Shown one piece after another: positions 1 through 8,515 of a stretch of DNA of 64,000 nt. The position numbers and the translations under genes are program-made. Below the pieces are notes generated by a model that worked only from the letters and a program-made list of their open reading frames with translations, had not been told where the DNA came from and did not search any database. The stretch comes from Basfia succiniciproducens (GTDB taxonomy: Bacteria > Pseudomonadota > Gammaproteobacteria > Enterobacterales > Pasteurellaceae): NCBI RefSeq assembly GCF_011455875.1, contig NZ_CP015031.1, positions 1,407,405 to 1,471,404 of the forward strand. The letters are read 5' to 3'. Position 1 is the first letter of the stretch. Every line of letters starts with the position of its first letter.

Positions 1-179
1 TGCTGCAAAGTCCGATATTCGAACCGTTCATAATCCGTATCGCACCAAGGGCAAGCCAGATTACATTTGCCGAAACGTACAAATATGCAGGGCATACCTG
101 TGTTGAAGCCTTCGCCCTGTAAACTTTCGAAAATTTCCACAATAGGATAACGGGGGTTGGAAATTAACAGATTTTCCAC
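1..179 (-). CDS. queE: 7-carboxy-7-deazaguanine synthase QueE (5' part only)
   Basis: Radical-SAM enzyme that turns 6-carboxy-tetrahydropterin into 7-carboxy-7-deazaguanine in queuosine synthesis. Only the first ~59 codons are in the window; the gene runs off the left edge. The translation carries the QueE N-terminal pattern [17 protein letters not shown], then the radical-SAM cysteines in CNLACPWC. I place the start at a GTG six bases after the queD stop, because the homologous PIVEIF segment begins about ten residues later and no ATG lies in frame nearby; this start is not certain. It is the third gene of a queC-queD-queE operon. Confidence 0.9.
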   Translation of the reverse strand, partial: MENLLISNPRYPIVEIFESLQGEGFNTGMPCIFVRFGKCNLACPWCDTDYERFEYRTLQ

Positions 180-184
180 CGCAG

Positions 185-613
185 TTATTCCCGATATTCG
201 CAAAAAGAGGTCGGCGTTTCCCATAAGCGAATAGCGGAAACGGGCAGCCCCGCGTCATGTTTTAAGCGATTAAAGATAAATCGCGACATTTCCTCGGCGG
301 TTGTGCGAACCGGAATCCCGAAGGTTTTTGAGTTCAGCTCCACTAATAAACGGGCAATTTTGCATTCGCGTTCGCTTGTATTGTCATAAATAAAGGCATG
401 ATCCATCGGGTCTAAAATGAATTTTTTCACGACGGTTTTGAGATCTGAAAAATCCACTACCATGCCTTTTTTCGCACCGCTTTGGTGAAGCTGAGCGCTC
501 ATCACTTCCACTTGAAGCTTATAGGTATGGCCGTGTAAATTTTGGCATTTGCCGTCATGACCGTCCAGAATATGGGCCATATCAAAACTGAATTCTTTTG
601 AAACTTTAAACAT
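185..613 (-). CDS. queD: 6-carboxy-5,6,7,8-tetrahydropterin synthase QueD
   Basis: Converts 7,8-dihydroneopterin triphosphate to 6-carboxytetrahydropterin, the second step towards preQ0. The 142-residue protein has the PTPS-family zinc ligands His14 and the pair His27/His29 in NLHGHTY, the catalytic Cys23 just before them, the DH pair at 71-72 and a late Glu132 (WETPTS) that binds the pterin. The length is somewhat longer than the ~120 residues of E. coli QueD. It sits 13 bases after queC and 5 bases before queE, so it is co-transcribed with them and falls under the riboswitch at 1302-1337. An uptake signal lies in the queC-queD gap (618-626). Confidence 0.95.
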   Translation of the reverse strand: MFKVSKEFSFDMAHILDGHDGKCQNLHGHTYKLQVEVMSAQLHQSGAKKGMVVDFSDLKTVVKKFILDPMDHAFIYDNTSERECKIARLLVELNSKTFGIPVRTTAEEMSRFIFNRLKHDAGLPVSAIRLWETPTSFCEYRE

Positions 614-626
614 TTTTACCGCACTT

Positions 627-1295
627 TTATTGTTTTGAAGCTAAATACTGTTGTAGACCGTTTTCCCGCAGAATGCAGCTCGGGCAACTGCCGCAACCGC
701 CTTCAACACCGAGATAACAGGTATGGGTATGTTCGCGCACATAATTTAATGCGCCTAATTCGTCGGCAAGCCGCCAGGTTTGCGCTTTGGTTAAATACAT
801 TAACGGCGTATGAATGTTGAATTGATAATCCATCGCCAGATTTAACGTCACATTCATGGACTTGATAAATACATCGCGACAATCGGGATAACCGCTGAAG
901 TCGGTTTCGCATACGCCGGTGATAATGTCACGAATGCCTTGCCCTTTGGCATAAATCGCCGTATAAAGCAAAAATAAGGCATTACGCCCGTCCACAAACG
1001 TATTCGGCATACCGGCTTCATCTTTAGTTATTTCAATATTATCCATCATCGCATTGGCGGTGATGGTTTTGATAACGGAAGTATCAATTAAGGTTTGTTT
1101 AATGCCGAGATCCTGGGCTATCCATTTTGCTTTTTCCAGCTCAATAGCATGGCGCTGGCCGTATTGAAAAGTCACCGCCTCGACATTTTCAACGCCGTAA
1201 TCGGCAATGGCTTTAAGCAGACAGGTTGTAGAATCTTGTCCGCCGGAAAAGATAACAACCGCTTTGCGGTCGCCGTTCGGATTTGTAATATTCAT
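627..1295 (-). CDS. queC: 7-cyano-7-deazaguanine synthase QueC
   Basis: ATP-dependent enzyme that makes preQ0 (7-cyano-7-deazaguanine) from 7-carboxy-7-deazaguanine and ammonia. From the chosen ATG the protein is 222 residues and has the N-type ATP-pyrophosphatase P-loop SGGQDSTT near residues 13-20 and the C-terminal zinc site in [15 protein letters not shown]. The frame stays open 29 codons further upstream, but that extension lies inside the riboswitch; the ATG at 1295 has the ribosome site AAGGA immediately ahead and matches the family start. First gene of queC-queD-queE. Confidence 0.95.
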   Translation of the reverse strand: MNITNPNGDRKAVVIFSGGQDSTTCLLKAIADYGVENVEAVTFQYGQRHAIELEKAKWIAQDLGIKQTLIDTSVIKTITANAMMDNIEITKDEAGMPNTFVDGRNALFLLYTAIYAKGQGIRDIITGVCETDFSGYPDCRDVFIKSMNVTLNLAMDYQFNIHTPLMYLTKAQTWRLADELGALNYVREHTHTCYLGVEGGCGSCPSCILRENGLQQYLASKQ

Positions 1296-1301
1296 CGTTT
1301 T

Positions 1302-1337
1302 CCTTAGTTTTTTTGCGTGGGAGGTTTTCGAACCACG
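1302..1337 (-). promoter_or_regulatory. preQ1-I riboswitch in the queC leader
   Basis: Read on the minus strand, the leader has a 5-bp stem CGTGG/CCACG closing a loop that starts TTCG and ends in CCTC, followed by an A-rich tail AAAAAAACTAAGG. This is the preQ1-I layout (P1 hairpin, A-rich tail folding back as a pseudoknot), and the tail is almost the same as in the Bacillus subtilis queC leader. The last bases of the tail (AAGGA) are also the queC ribosome site, so ligand binding should hide it and block translation. Known of the class: it senses preQ1, a product of this pathway. Gene context fits fully. Confidence 0.9.
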
Positions 1338-1499
1338 AATTAAAAGAGTGCATATTCTACCTATTTGTTTGTGTTGTTGCAAAATTTCGATATTGAATTT
1401 GTTATTTTTTAGTAATAACGCAAATATTTTTGAAACGCCCCTAAACCCTATTGTAGAATGTGGACTTAATCGGTTTATTTGTTAAATGGAAGGTAAATT

Positions 1500-2333
1500 A
1501 TGCGTTGGCAAGGTCGAAGAGAAAGTACAAATGTTGAAGACAGACGTTCGGAACGTTCCGGCATTTCGATGGGCGGGAAGAAAACGGGCGTTTTAGGGTT
1601 TATTATTTTATTGGTAGGCGCTTATTACGGCGTGGATTTATCGGGATTGGTGGGAACTTCATCGAATATTGGTGAGGTCGGTTCCTCATTAAGCCAAAAC
1701 GAAGAGGAAACATTGGAAAAATTATCCCGGGTGGTGTTAGCCGATACGGAAAGCACATGGCAGGATTATTTTGCCCGTAGCGGACAAAAATACAGTGCGC
1801 CGACCATGGTTTTATATAACGGCGCAACCCCTAGCGCCTGCGGAACGGGTCAATCCGCTATGGGGCCTTTTTATTGCCCGAACGATCATAAAGTTTACTT
1901 AGACTTATCTTTTTATAACGATATGAAAAATCAGCTGGGTGCCGGTGGTGAAGCGGCGTTCGCTTATGTAATCGCTCATGAAGTAGGACATCATGTTCAG
2001 AATTTAACGGGCATTTTGCCTCGAATCAGCCGCCTGCAACAAAGTAATCCCGCTCAAGCTAATCAGCTTTCGGTTAATCTTGAATTACAGGCGGACTGTT
2101 TTGCCGGTGTATTCGGTTATCAGGCGGTAAAAAACAATATGTTTGAAGCGAGTGATTTAGAAGTAGCGTTTGCCGCAGCGGAGGCGGTAGGAGACGACCG
2201 TTTACAAAAACGCAGTCAAGGTTATGCGGTACCCGATAGTTTTACTCACGGTACATCGCAACAGCGTCTCACCTGGTTCCGAAAAGGCTTACAAACCGGC
2301 GACCCGACACAATGCAATACGTTTACTAACTAA
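1500..2333 (+). CDS. ypfJ: YpfJ-type neutral zinc metallopeptidase, membrane anchored
   Basis: Putative zinc metallopeptidase of the YpfJ/KPN_02809 family; its substrate is unknown. The 277-residue protein has a charged N-terminus, one hydrophobic segment at about residues 30-46 (likely a signal anchor), then a soluble domain with the zinc motif HEVGHH starting at His160 and a later Glu/Asp-rich helix ELQADCFAG typical of the third ligand in this family. The start has AAGG seven to eight bases ahead. The gene stands alone, divergent from queC, and is followed by the palindromic repeat cluster at 2345-2925. Confidence 0.85.
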   Translation: MRWQGRRESTNVEDRRSERSGISMGGKKTGVLGFIILLVGAYYGVDLSGLVGTSSNIGEVGSSLSQNEEETLEKLSRVVLADTESTWQDYFARSGQKYSAPTMVLYNGATPSACGTGQSAMGPFYCPNDHKVYLDLSFYNDMKNQLGAGGEAAFAYVIAHEVGHHVQNLTGILPRISRLQQSNPAQANQLSVNLELQADCFAGVFGYQAVKNNMFEASDLEVAFAAAEAVGDDRLQKRSQGYAVPDSFTHGTSQQRLTWFRKGLQTGDPTQCNTFTN

Positions 2334-2344
2334 TCTGAAAAATA

Positions 2345-2925
2345 TCGGAATACGTAAAATATCGCTCCCCCACGAAGCCGGGGGAGCTGTCACGCAGTGA
2401 CTGAGGGGGCAAGGATTTTTCCCCTCTGCCTTGCAGGCACCTCCCTCGACGTTGTGGGGGAGGGAACGGGCTGAAATGGCGTTGTCGTTATCGTAATGCA
2501 CAAAAATATCGCTCCCCCACGAAGCCGGGGGAGCTGTCACGCAGTGACTGAGAGGGCAAGGATTTTCCCCCTCCGCCTTGCAGGCACCTCCCCCGACGTT
2601 GCGGGGGAGGGAACGGGCTGAAATGGCGTTGTCGTTATCGTAATGCACAAAAATATCGCTCCCCCACGAAGCTGGGGGAGCTGTCACGTAGTGACTGAGG
2701 GGGCAAGGATTTTCCCCCTCCGCCTTGCAGGCACCTCCCCCGACTTCGCGGAGGAGGGAACGGATTGAAATGGTGTTGTCGTTATCAAAATACGCAAAAA
2801 TATCGCTCCCCCACAAAGCTGGGGGAGCTGTCACGCAGTGACTGAGGGGGCAAGGATTTTCCCTCTCCGCCTTGCAGGCACCTCCCCCAACTTTATGAAG
2901 GAAGGTGCGGGTTGAAATGCGGTAT
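2345..2925. repeat. Palindromic repeat cluster, 147-bp period, about four copies
   Basis: The string CGCTCCCCCAC recurs at 2363, 2510, 2657 and 2804, exactly 147 bases apart each time. Each unit holds several hairpins: GCTCCCCC/GGGGGAGC, GTCAC-GCA-GTGAC, GCCT-TGC-AGGC and CCTCCCCC/GGGGGAGG, plus an AT-rich stretch of about 39 bases. The left edge (GGATTTTTCCCC) and the right edge (GGGGAAAAATCC, seen best at 30385-30396) are inverted copies, so one element seems to run from GGATTTTCCCCCTC to GAGGGGG. On that view the cluster is a right half, three full units and a decaying left half. Two related copies lie at 30051-30396. No protein is encoded. Confidence 0.9.
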
Positions 2926-3039
2926 GGTAAAGAATAAGTCGTTTTCTTATTAAAAAAAGTGCGGTCAAAATTCAAGGATTTTTACCAAGGAGATTTGATT
3001 TTTACTAAGAAAAGTTAGAAATAAATCGACTGAATTAAA

Positions 3040-3116
3040 TGGCACGCCCTATTGGATTCGAACCAATGACCTACGGCTTAGAAGGCCGTTGCTCTATCCA
3101 GCTGAGCTAAGGGCGC
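3040..3116 (-). tRNA. tRNA-Arg (anticodon UCU)
   Basis: A 77-nt cloverleaf on the minus strand. The acceptor stem is GCGCCCT paired with AGGGCGT (one G-U), CCA is encoded, the T arm contains GGTTCGAATCC, and the anticodon loop CTTCTAA gives anticodon TCT, so it reads AGA/AGG arginine codons. It lies 37 bases from tRNA-Pro in the same direction, so the two are likely one transcript with Pro first. Confidence 0.97.
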
Positions 3117-3153
3117 AATGTCAAATGGCTTATTGAAATTGAACTGAAAGAAG

Positions 3154-3230
3154 TGGTCGGCGAGATAGGATTTGAACCTACGACCCACTGGTCCCAAACC
3201 AGTTGCGCTACCAAGCTGCGCTACTCGCCG
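3154..3230 (-). tRNA. tRNA-Pro (anticodon UGG)
   Basis: A 77-nt cloverleaf on the minus strand. The acceptor stem is CGGCGAG/CTCGCCG, CCA is encoded, the D arm has AGCTTGGTAG, and the loop TTTGGGA in the stem ACTGG/CCAGT gives anticodon TGG (proline). The non-G first base of the acceptor is normal for bacterial tRNA-Pro. Confidence 0.97.
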
Positions 3231-3349
3231 ACGAATGGCTGCCATTATAGTGAGCTTTTTTATTCAGTCAATAATTTTTTCTGATTTTTTGTTTGATCGC
3301 TTAATTTTATCTCAATTAGGCTTACAATCCCGAAAAAATTTTGCGAAAA

Positions 3350-3365
3350 TAGCAAACGTTTACGG
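3350..3365 (+). promoter_or_regulatory. PurR-like operator upstream of folD
   Basis: TAGCAAACGTTTACGG lies 25 bases before the folD ATG. The twelve-base core GCAAACGTTTAC matches the PurR consensus (ANGCAANCGNTTNCNT) at every fixed position; only the two outermost bases differ. A perfect PurR box lies before purL (44565). One-carbon units made through FolD feed purine synthesis, so regulation by PurR is reasonable but inferred. Confidence 0.6.
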
Positions 3366-3389
3366 TTCAATTAAAATAAGGAAAAATCA

Positions 3390-4241
3390 ATGACTGCACA
3401 GGTTATTTCGGGTTCGGCTTTAGCGAAAAAAGTAAAAACGGAAGTCGGGCAAAAAATCGAACAATATGTTGCGCAAGGCAAACGTGCCCCCGGGTTAGCT
3501 GTAATTTTAGTGGGCGCCGATCCCGCTTCTCAGGTTTATGTGGGGAGTAAGCGCAAAAGTTGTGCGGAAATCGGTATTAATTCCAAATCCTATGATTTAG
3601 AGGAATCCACCTCTGAAGCAGCGTTATTAACTTTAATTGACGAATTGAATAACGATGCGGATATCGACGGTATCTTAGTGCAACTGCCGTTGCCGAAGCA
3701 TATCGACAGTACAAAAGTTATCGAGCGCATTGCGCCGCACAAAGATGTGGACGGTTTCCATCCTTATAATGTGGGGCGTTTGTGCCAGCGTATTCCGACT
3801 TTGCGCGCCTGTACGCCTTACGGTATTATGAAATTGCTGGAAACTACGGAATTAAACCTGAAAGGTCGACATGCGGTGATTGTCGGCGCTTCAAATATCG
3901 TCGGTCGTCCGATGGCGATGGAGTTGTTGCTCGCCGGTTGCACGGTGACCGTTACTCACCGGTTTACTACCAATCTGGAAGGTTATGTCCGTCAGGCGGA
4001 TATTTTAGTGGTCGCCGTAGGTAAAGCGGAATTTATTCCCGGGAATTGGGTCAAAGAAGGTGCGGTGGTTATTGACGTGGGAATTAATCGTTGTGAAGAC
4101 GGCAAGCTGCGCGGCGATGTGGAATTTGCCGCGGCCGCGGAAAAAGCCGGGTTTATTACGCCTGTTCCCGGTGGTGTCGGTCCTATGACTGTTGCCATGT
4201 TAATGTTTAACACATTAACGGCGTATGAAAACAATGGTTAG
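3390..4241 (+). CDS. folD: Bifunctional methylene-THF dehydrogenase / methenyl-THF cyclohydrolase FolD
   Basis: Cytoplasmic enzyme that interconverts 5,10-methylene-THF, 5,10-methenyl-THF and 10-formyl-THF with NADP, supplying one-carbon units for purines and fMet. The 283-residue protein has the active-site set Tyr50, Lys54 (in YVGSKRK) and Asp121 ([11 protein letters not shown]) in the E. coli positions, and the nucleotide-binding GASNIVGRP and [10 protein letters not shown] signatures. The start has AAGGAAAAATCA ahead. It stands alone after the tRNA pair, with a PurR-like operator just upstream and an uptake signal after the stop. Confidence 0.97.
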   Translation: MTAQVISGSALAKKVKTEVGQKIEQYVAQGKRAPGLAVILVGADPASQVYVGSKRKSCAEIGINSKSYDLEESTSEAALLTLIDELNNDADIDGILVQLPLPKHIDSTKVIERIAPHKDVDGFHPYNVGRLCQRIPTLRACTPYGIMKLLETTELNLKGRHAVIVGASNIVGRPMAMELLLAGCTVTVTHRFTTNLEGYVRQADILVVAVGKAEFIPGNWVKEGAVVIDVGINRCEDGKLRGDVEFAAAAEKAGFITPVPGGVGPMTVAMLMFNTLTAYENNG

Positions 4242-4369
4242 CCGTGACGGATAAAAGTGCGGTCGTTTTTTTAAATTTTTCAATTAATGTAAATTTAATA
4301 GACGAACCGATCCGATTTCGTTATGTTTAACCTATAGTTTCAATTAACTTGTTAAAAAAGGAAGGAAAA

Positions 4370-4813
4370 ATGGGCTTATTTGATTTTGTAGGTAATATCG
4401 GTAAAAAAATCTTCAACCGAGAAGATGAAGCGTCTAAAGCGGTAACCGAGCATATCGCGGAAGACAATCCGGGCGTTGAAAATGTGAACGTGACTGTTGA
4501 AAATGGCGTGGCAAAACTTGAAGGTTCGGCAAAATCCGCCAGTGCGTTGGAGAAAGCCATTTTAATGGCGGGAAATATCGCCGGTATCACCTCGGTGAAA
4601 GCCGACGGGGTGAATATTCTGAACGGCGAAGTATTAGCCGGTGATGACGAATTCTATGTGATTCAAAAAGGCGATACATTATGGGCTATCGCGGAAAAAC
4701 ATTATGGTAACGGCATTAAATATAAAGCTATTGTTGAAGCAAACAAAGAAGTGATCAAGGATGAAAATAAAATTTTCCCCGGTCAAAAAATCCGTTTGCC
4801 TAAATCACTTTAA
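4370..4813 (+). CDS. kbp: BON-LysM protein, Kbp/YgaU family
   Basis: Small cytoplasmic protein of the Kbp (YgaU, LysM) family; the E. coli protein binds potassium ions. The chosen ATG gives 147 residues, close to the ~149 of E. coli Kbp, and has GGAAGGAAA directly ahead; a longer frame from a TTG at 4349 is less likely. A BON domain spans about residues 20-85 (NVTVENGVAKLEGSAKS) and a LysM domain about 98-146 (YVIQKGDTLWAIA, then PGQKIRLP). No signal peptide is seen, as expected for Kbp. It is monocistronic and ends in the hairpin at 4839. Confidence 0.85.
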   Translation: MGLFDFVGNIGKKIFNREDEASKAVTEHIAEDNPGVENVNVTVENGVAKLEGSAKSASALEKAILMAGNIAGITSVKADGVNILNGEVLAGDDEFYVIQKGDTLWAIAEKHYGNGIKYKAIVEANKEVIKDENKIFPGQKIRLPKSL

Positions 4814-4838
4814 TTTAGCCGTTTAATTAATTTTGAAG

Positions 4839-4871
4839 CCCCTATTTTAAGTAATAAAAATAGGGGTTTTT
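4839..4871 (+). terminator. Rho-independent terminator after kbp
   Basis: CCCCTATTTT pairs perfectly with AAAATAGGGG across an 8-base loop, followed by TTTTT. Confidence 0.9.
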
Positions 4872-5046
4872 CTTTGTTTTAGATTATTTTTTAAGCAAAT
4901 ATTTTAATTTAATCGGCATTTCCTCGACTGAACCCGCGACTAACGTTATAATCCTCAAGTTTATATGTATTTAAACCGTGTTCGGTGTAAAACCTTCGCC
5001 GAGTGCACATTCAATTCGAGAAAATTCAATTCGAGGTAAACAGAGA

Positions 5047-6342
5047 ATGACAACTATTGAAACAACTCAAGGTCTTGAGCGTCGTGTGAGCATCACCGTT
5101 CCTGCTGAAACCGTAACAACCGCAGTGCGTGATGAATTAAAACGCGTAGCAAAAAATGCACGCGTAGATGGCTTCCGCAAAGGTAAAGTTCCGGCGCAAA
5201 TTATTGAAAAACGTTTTGGCGCATCTGTTCGTCAGGACGTGTTGAACGACTTATTACCGCGTCATTTCTTTGACTTAGCGTTTAAAGAAAAAGTAAATTT
5301 AGCCGGTCGCCCGACTTTTGCCGTTGAAAACTATGAAGAAGGCAAAGATTTACAATTCACTGCAACTTTTGAAGTATATCCGGAAATTCAATTGCAGGGT
5401 TTAGAAAACATTAAAGTTGAAAAACCTGTAGTTGAAATCACTGATGCCGATGTGGACAACATGGTTGAAGTGTTACGCAAACAACAAGCGACTTGGGCTG
5501 AAACGGACAATGCGGCGACTAAAGACGATCGTGTAACTATCGATTTCGTCGGTTCTATCGACGGTGAAGAATTCCAGGGCGGCAAAGCGAACGATTTCGT
5601 ACTGGCAATGGGTCAAGGCCGTATGATTCCCGGCTTTGAAGACGGTATTCTAGGTCATAAAGCGGGCGAACAATTTGATATCGAGGTCACTTTCCCTGAA
5701 GATTATCACGTTGAAAACTTAAAAGCGAAACCGGCTAAATTTGTTATCACCGTGAAAAAAGTGGAAGTGGTGGTATTGCCTGAATTAACGGCGGATTTCA
5801 TTGCTAAATTCGGTCCGAATACAAAAACCGTTGATGATTTACGTGCGGAAATCCGCAAAAATATGCAACGCGAATTAAAAAATGCGTTAACGGCCCGCGT
5901 TAAAAATCAAGTAATTGACGGTTTAATCGAACAAAACCAAATTGACGTACCGTTCGCTGCGGTAGATCAGGAAATTGAAGTGTTACGCAATCAAGCGGCA
6001 CAACGTTTTGGCGGCAATGCGGAACAAGCGGCGCAATTACCTCGCGAATTATTCGAAGAACAGGCAAAACGTCGCGTTCAAGTAGGCCTTTTATTAGCTG
6101 AAGTGATTTCTTCAAACGAATTAAAAGCTGACGAAGAAAAAGTAAAAGCGATGATCGAAGATATTGCCTCCGCTTATGAACAACCGGCCGAAGTTGTTGA
6201 ATATTACAGCAAAAACAACGAATTAATGAATAATATTCGTAACGTTGTATTGGAAGAACAAGCTATCGACGCAGTGCTTGCTAAAGCGCAAGTAACGGAA
6301 AAAACTTCTTCATTCGATGAAGTAATGAATCCACAAGCATAA
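5047..6342 (+). CDS. tig: Trigger factor
   Basis: Ribosome-associated chaperone that meets nascent chains at the exit tunnel. From the ATG at 5047 the protein is 431 residues, the usual length. The N-terminal ribosome-binding loop GFRKGK is at 42-47, the FKBP-like PPIase domain lies near 150-245 ([19 protein letters not shown]), and the rest is the helical C-terminal arm domain. The frame is open back to 4978, but that leader lacks family similarity and GAGGTAAACAGAG precedes the chosen ATG. It heads the tig-clpP-clpX-lon-ppiD block, with its own terminator before clpP. Confidence 0.97.
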   Translation: MTTIETTQGLERRVSITVPAETVTTAVRDELKRVAKNARVDGFRKGKVPAQIIEKRFGASVRQDVLNDLLPRHFFDLAFKEKVNLAGRPTFAVENYEEGKDLQFTATFEVYPEIQLQGLENIKVEKPVVEITDADVDNMVEVLRKQQATWAETDNAATKDDRVTIDFVGSIDGEEFQGGKANDFVLAMGQGRMIPGFEDGILGHKAGEQFDIEVTFPEDYHVENLKAKPAKFVITVKKVEVVVLPELTADFIAKFGPNTKTVDDLRAEIRKNMQRELKNALTARVKNQVIDGLIEQNQIDVPFAAVDQEIEVLRNQAAQRFGGNAEQAAQLPRELFEEQAKRRVQVGLLLAEVISSNELKADEEKVKAMIEDIASAYEQPAEVVEYYSKNNELMNNIRNVVLEEQAIDAVLAKAQVTEKTSSFDEVMNPQA

Positions 6343-6368
6343 TTATTGCTTTAGATTTTAGCTTTTTT

Positions 6369-6408
6369 AAGTGCGGTCAAAAAATGCAAAATTTTGACCG
6401 CACTTTTC
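6369..6408 (+). terminator. Terminator from an inverted uptake-signal pair after tig
   Basis: AAGTGCGGTCAAAA (6369-6382) and TTTTGACCGCACTT (6392-6405) form a perfect 14-bp stem around a 9-base loop, followed by TTC. Each arm is an extended uptake signal. Confidence 0.85.
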
Positions 6409-6551
6409 TTTTATTCAGATCCTATATTGGTACTTGCCGGCGTTTTAAGTTAGAAAAATTCTATTTTTCAGGTAAAATAAGCAAAAATTTGCCCATAAGC
6501 TAACCAATAACAATGAATCGTTAGCTATTTACATTAATTTATGAGGACATT

Positions 6552-7133
6552 ATGGCACTTATTCCTATGGTTGTAGAACAAACCTCCCGCGGTGAGCGTT
6601 CGTACGACATTTATTCGCGTTTGTTGAAAGAACGCGTCATTTTTTTAAGCGGTGAAGTTGAAGATAATATGGCAAACCTGATCGTAGCCCAACTGCTTTT
6701 TTTAGAATCGGAGAATCCGGAAAAAGACATTAATCTCTACATTAATTCTCCGGGCGGTTCGGTGACGGCCGGGATGGCTATTTATGATACGATGCAGTTT
6801 ATCAAGCCCGATGTACGCACTTTGTGCGTCGGTCAGGCTTGTTCTATGGGCGCATTTTTATTAGCCGGCGGCGCTGCCGGTAAGCGTGCCGCGTTACCTC
6901 ACGCCCGAGTGATGATTCACCAGCCGTTAGGCGGGTTCCGCGGTCAGGCATCGGATATTCAGATCCATGCGCAGGAAATTTTAAAAATTAAACAAACATT
7001 AAATGAACGTTTGGCCTTTCATACCGGTCAACCTTTTGAGGTTATCGAGCGGGATACGGATCGCGACAATTTTATGTCGGCGGAAGATGCAAAAAATTAC
7101 GGTCTTATCGATAGCGTATTGGTTAAGCGTTAA
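6552..7133 (+). CDS. clpP: ATP-dependent Clp protease proteolytic subunit ClpP
   Basis: Serine protease that forms the two-ring chamber used by ClpX and ClpA. The 193-residue protein has the catalytic triad Ser98 (QACSMGA), His123 (MIHQPLGG) and Asp172 (RDTDRDNFM), and the oxyanion Gly-rich [10 protein letters not shown] at about 66-74. The start has GAGGACATT ahead. clpX follows after 14 bases, so the two are one operon. I see no convincing sigma-32 promoter in the 140 bases before it. Confidence 0.98.
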   Translation: MALIPMVVEQTSRGERSYDIYSRLLKERVIFLSGEVEDNMANLIVAQLLFLESENPEKDINLYINSPGGSVTAGMAIYDTMQFIKPDVRTLCVGQACSMGAFLLAGGAAGKRAALPHARVMIHQPLGGFRGQASDIQIHAQEILKIKQTLNERLAFHTGQPFEVIERDTDRDNFMSAEDAKNYGLIDSVLVKR

Positions 7134-7147
7134 TTGGAATCAGTAGA

Positions 7148-8386
7148 ATGACAAAAGAAACAGAAACCACCTGTTCGTTTTGCGGTAAATCGCAAGATGA
7201 AGTAGGTAAATTAATTGCCGGCGTCGATGGCTATATTTGCGGCGAATGTATTGATCTTTGTCATGATTTATTGCATGACGAAGAAACACGGGAACAACAA
7301 AGCGCTGAAGAAGCGGTTGAAACGGAAGAAAAATTACCGACCCCGCATGAAATCCGCGCTCACTTAGACGATTACGTTATCGGGCAGGATTATGCGAAAA
7401 AGGTATTAGCCGTTGCGGTTTATAATCATTATAAGCGCTTGCGTTCAAATCACGGCATTGCTGATGTTGAATTGGGCAAAAGTAATATTCTGTTAATCGG
7501 TCCGACCGGTAGCGGTAAAACCCTGTTAGCCGAAACAATGGCGCGTATGCTTAATGTGCCTTTTGCCATGGCGGACGCGACCACCTTAACTGAAGCGGGT
7601 TATGTGGGCGAAGATGTTGAAAACGTAATTCAAAAGTTATTGCAGAATTGCGATTATGATACGGAAAAAGCGCAACGAGGCATTATTTATATTGATGAAA
7701 TCGATAAAATTACGCGTAAATCGGAAAATCCGTCTATTACCCGTGATGTATCGGGCGAAGGCGTTCAGCAAGCGTTATTAAAATTAATTGAAGGAACTGT
7801 GGCGTCTATTCCGCCTCAAGGCGGGCGCAAACATCCGCAGCAGGAAATGCTGCGCGTTGATACTTCAAAAATTTTATTTATTTGCGGCGGCGCTTTTGCC
7901 GGCTTGGATCGTGTGGTTCAAAAACGTATTCATAAGGGGAGCGGAATCGGCTTTGATGCGGAAGTAAAAGGCAAAGAAGACGAAGTCAGTTTAACGGATT
8001 TACTTAAACAAATTGAAACCGAGGATTTAATCAAATACGGTTTAATTCCGGAATTTATCGGCCGTCTGCCGGTGGTGGCGCCGTTAAGCGAACTTGATGA
8101 GAAGGCGTTGGTGCAGATTTTAACCGAACCTAAAAATGCGCTGACCAAACAATATCAGGCATTATTCGGCTTGGAAAATGTTGAACTCGAATTTACGCCG
8201 GAAGCTTTAAACGCTATGGCTAAGAAAGCCCTTGAGCGTAAAACGGGCGCTCGCGGTTTGCGTTCAATTGTTGAAGGCGCATTATTAGACACTATGTATG
8301 ATTTACCTTCATTGGAAGGGCTTGTTAAAGTGGTGGTTGATGAGGCGGTTATCAACGAACACCGCGCACCTAAATTAGAATACTAA
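7148..8386 (+). CDS. clpX: ATP-dependent Clp protease ATPase subunit ClpX
   Basis: AAA+ unfoldase that recognises substrates (for example ssrA-tagged proteins) and feeds them to ClpP. The 412-residue protein starts with the zinc-binding domain (Cys9, Cys12, Cys31, Cys34), has Walker A GPTGSGKT at 118-125, Walker [10 protein letters not shown] near 180, and the [11 protein letters not shown] sensor-2 segment near the C-terminus. It is co-transcribed with clpP (14-base gap) and ends in a paired uptake-signal hairpin before lon. Confidence 0.98.
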   Translation: MTKETETTCSFCGKSQDEVGKLIAGVDGYICGECIDLCHDLLHDEETREQQSAEEAVETEEKLPTPHEIRAHLDDYVIGQDYAKKVLAVAVYNHYKRLRSNHGIADVELGKSNILLIGPTGSGKTLLAETMARMLNVPFAMADATTLTEAGYVGEDVENVIQKLLQNCDYDTEKAQRGIIYIDEIDKITRKSENPSITRDVSGEGVQQALLKLIEGTVASIPPQGGRKHPQQEMLRVDTSKILFICGGAFAGLDRVVQKRIHKGSGIGFDAEVKGKEDEVSLTDLLKQIETEDLIKYGLIPEFIGRLPVVAPLSELDEKALVQILTEPKNALTKQYQALFGLENVELEFTPEALNAMAKKALERKTGARGLRSIVEGALLDTMYDLPSLEGLVKVVVDEAVINEHRAPKLEY

Positions 8387-8409
8387 TCGGAATATGTCAT
8401 TATTTAATA

Positions 8410-8439
8410 AAAAGTGCGGTATTTTTTACCGCACTTTTG
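8410..8439 (+). terminator. Paired uptake-signal terminator after clpX
   Basis: AAAAGTGCGGTA and TACCGCACTTTT form a stem with a short T-rich loop between clpX and lon; the T-run after the second arm is short. Confidence 0.7.
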
Positions 8440-8448
8440 TTATTGCTA

Positions 8449-8477
8449 CTTGAAGTTCCGCCTTCTATCCCCATATA
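8449..8477 (+). promoter_or_regulatory. Sigma-32 (RpoH) heat-shock promoter of lon
   Basis: CTTGAAG at 8449-8455 and CCCCATATA at 8469-8477 are separated by 13 bases. This fits the RpoH consensus (CTTGAAA, 12-14 bases, CCCCATNTA) with one mismatch in the -35 element. It lies about 40 bases before the lon start; lon is an RpoH-regulon gene in E. coli. Confidence 0.8.
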
Positions 8478-8515
8478 AAATGAACCAGTCTGAAATTTCA
8501 AATAAAGAGTAAATT

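Noticed and set aside
635-912. Short frames on either strand over queC and the queC-queD gap
   Set aside because: They overlap the clear queC and queD frames and carry no domain.
2345-2925. CRISPR array
   Set aside because: Period is 147 with the whole unit conserved; there are no unique spacers and no cas genes.
2289-2975. A 228-codon minus-strand frame with four near-identical 49-residue repeats
   Set aside because: It is made by the 147-bp palindromic repeats (147 is divisible by three), overlaps the ypfJ end, lacks a convincing ribosome site and reads through hairpins.
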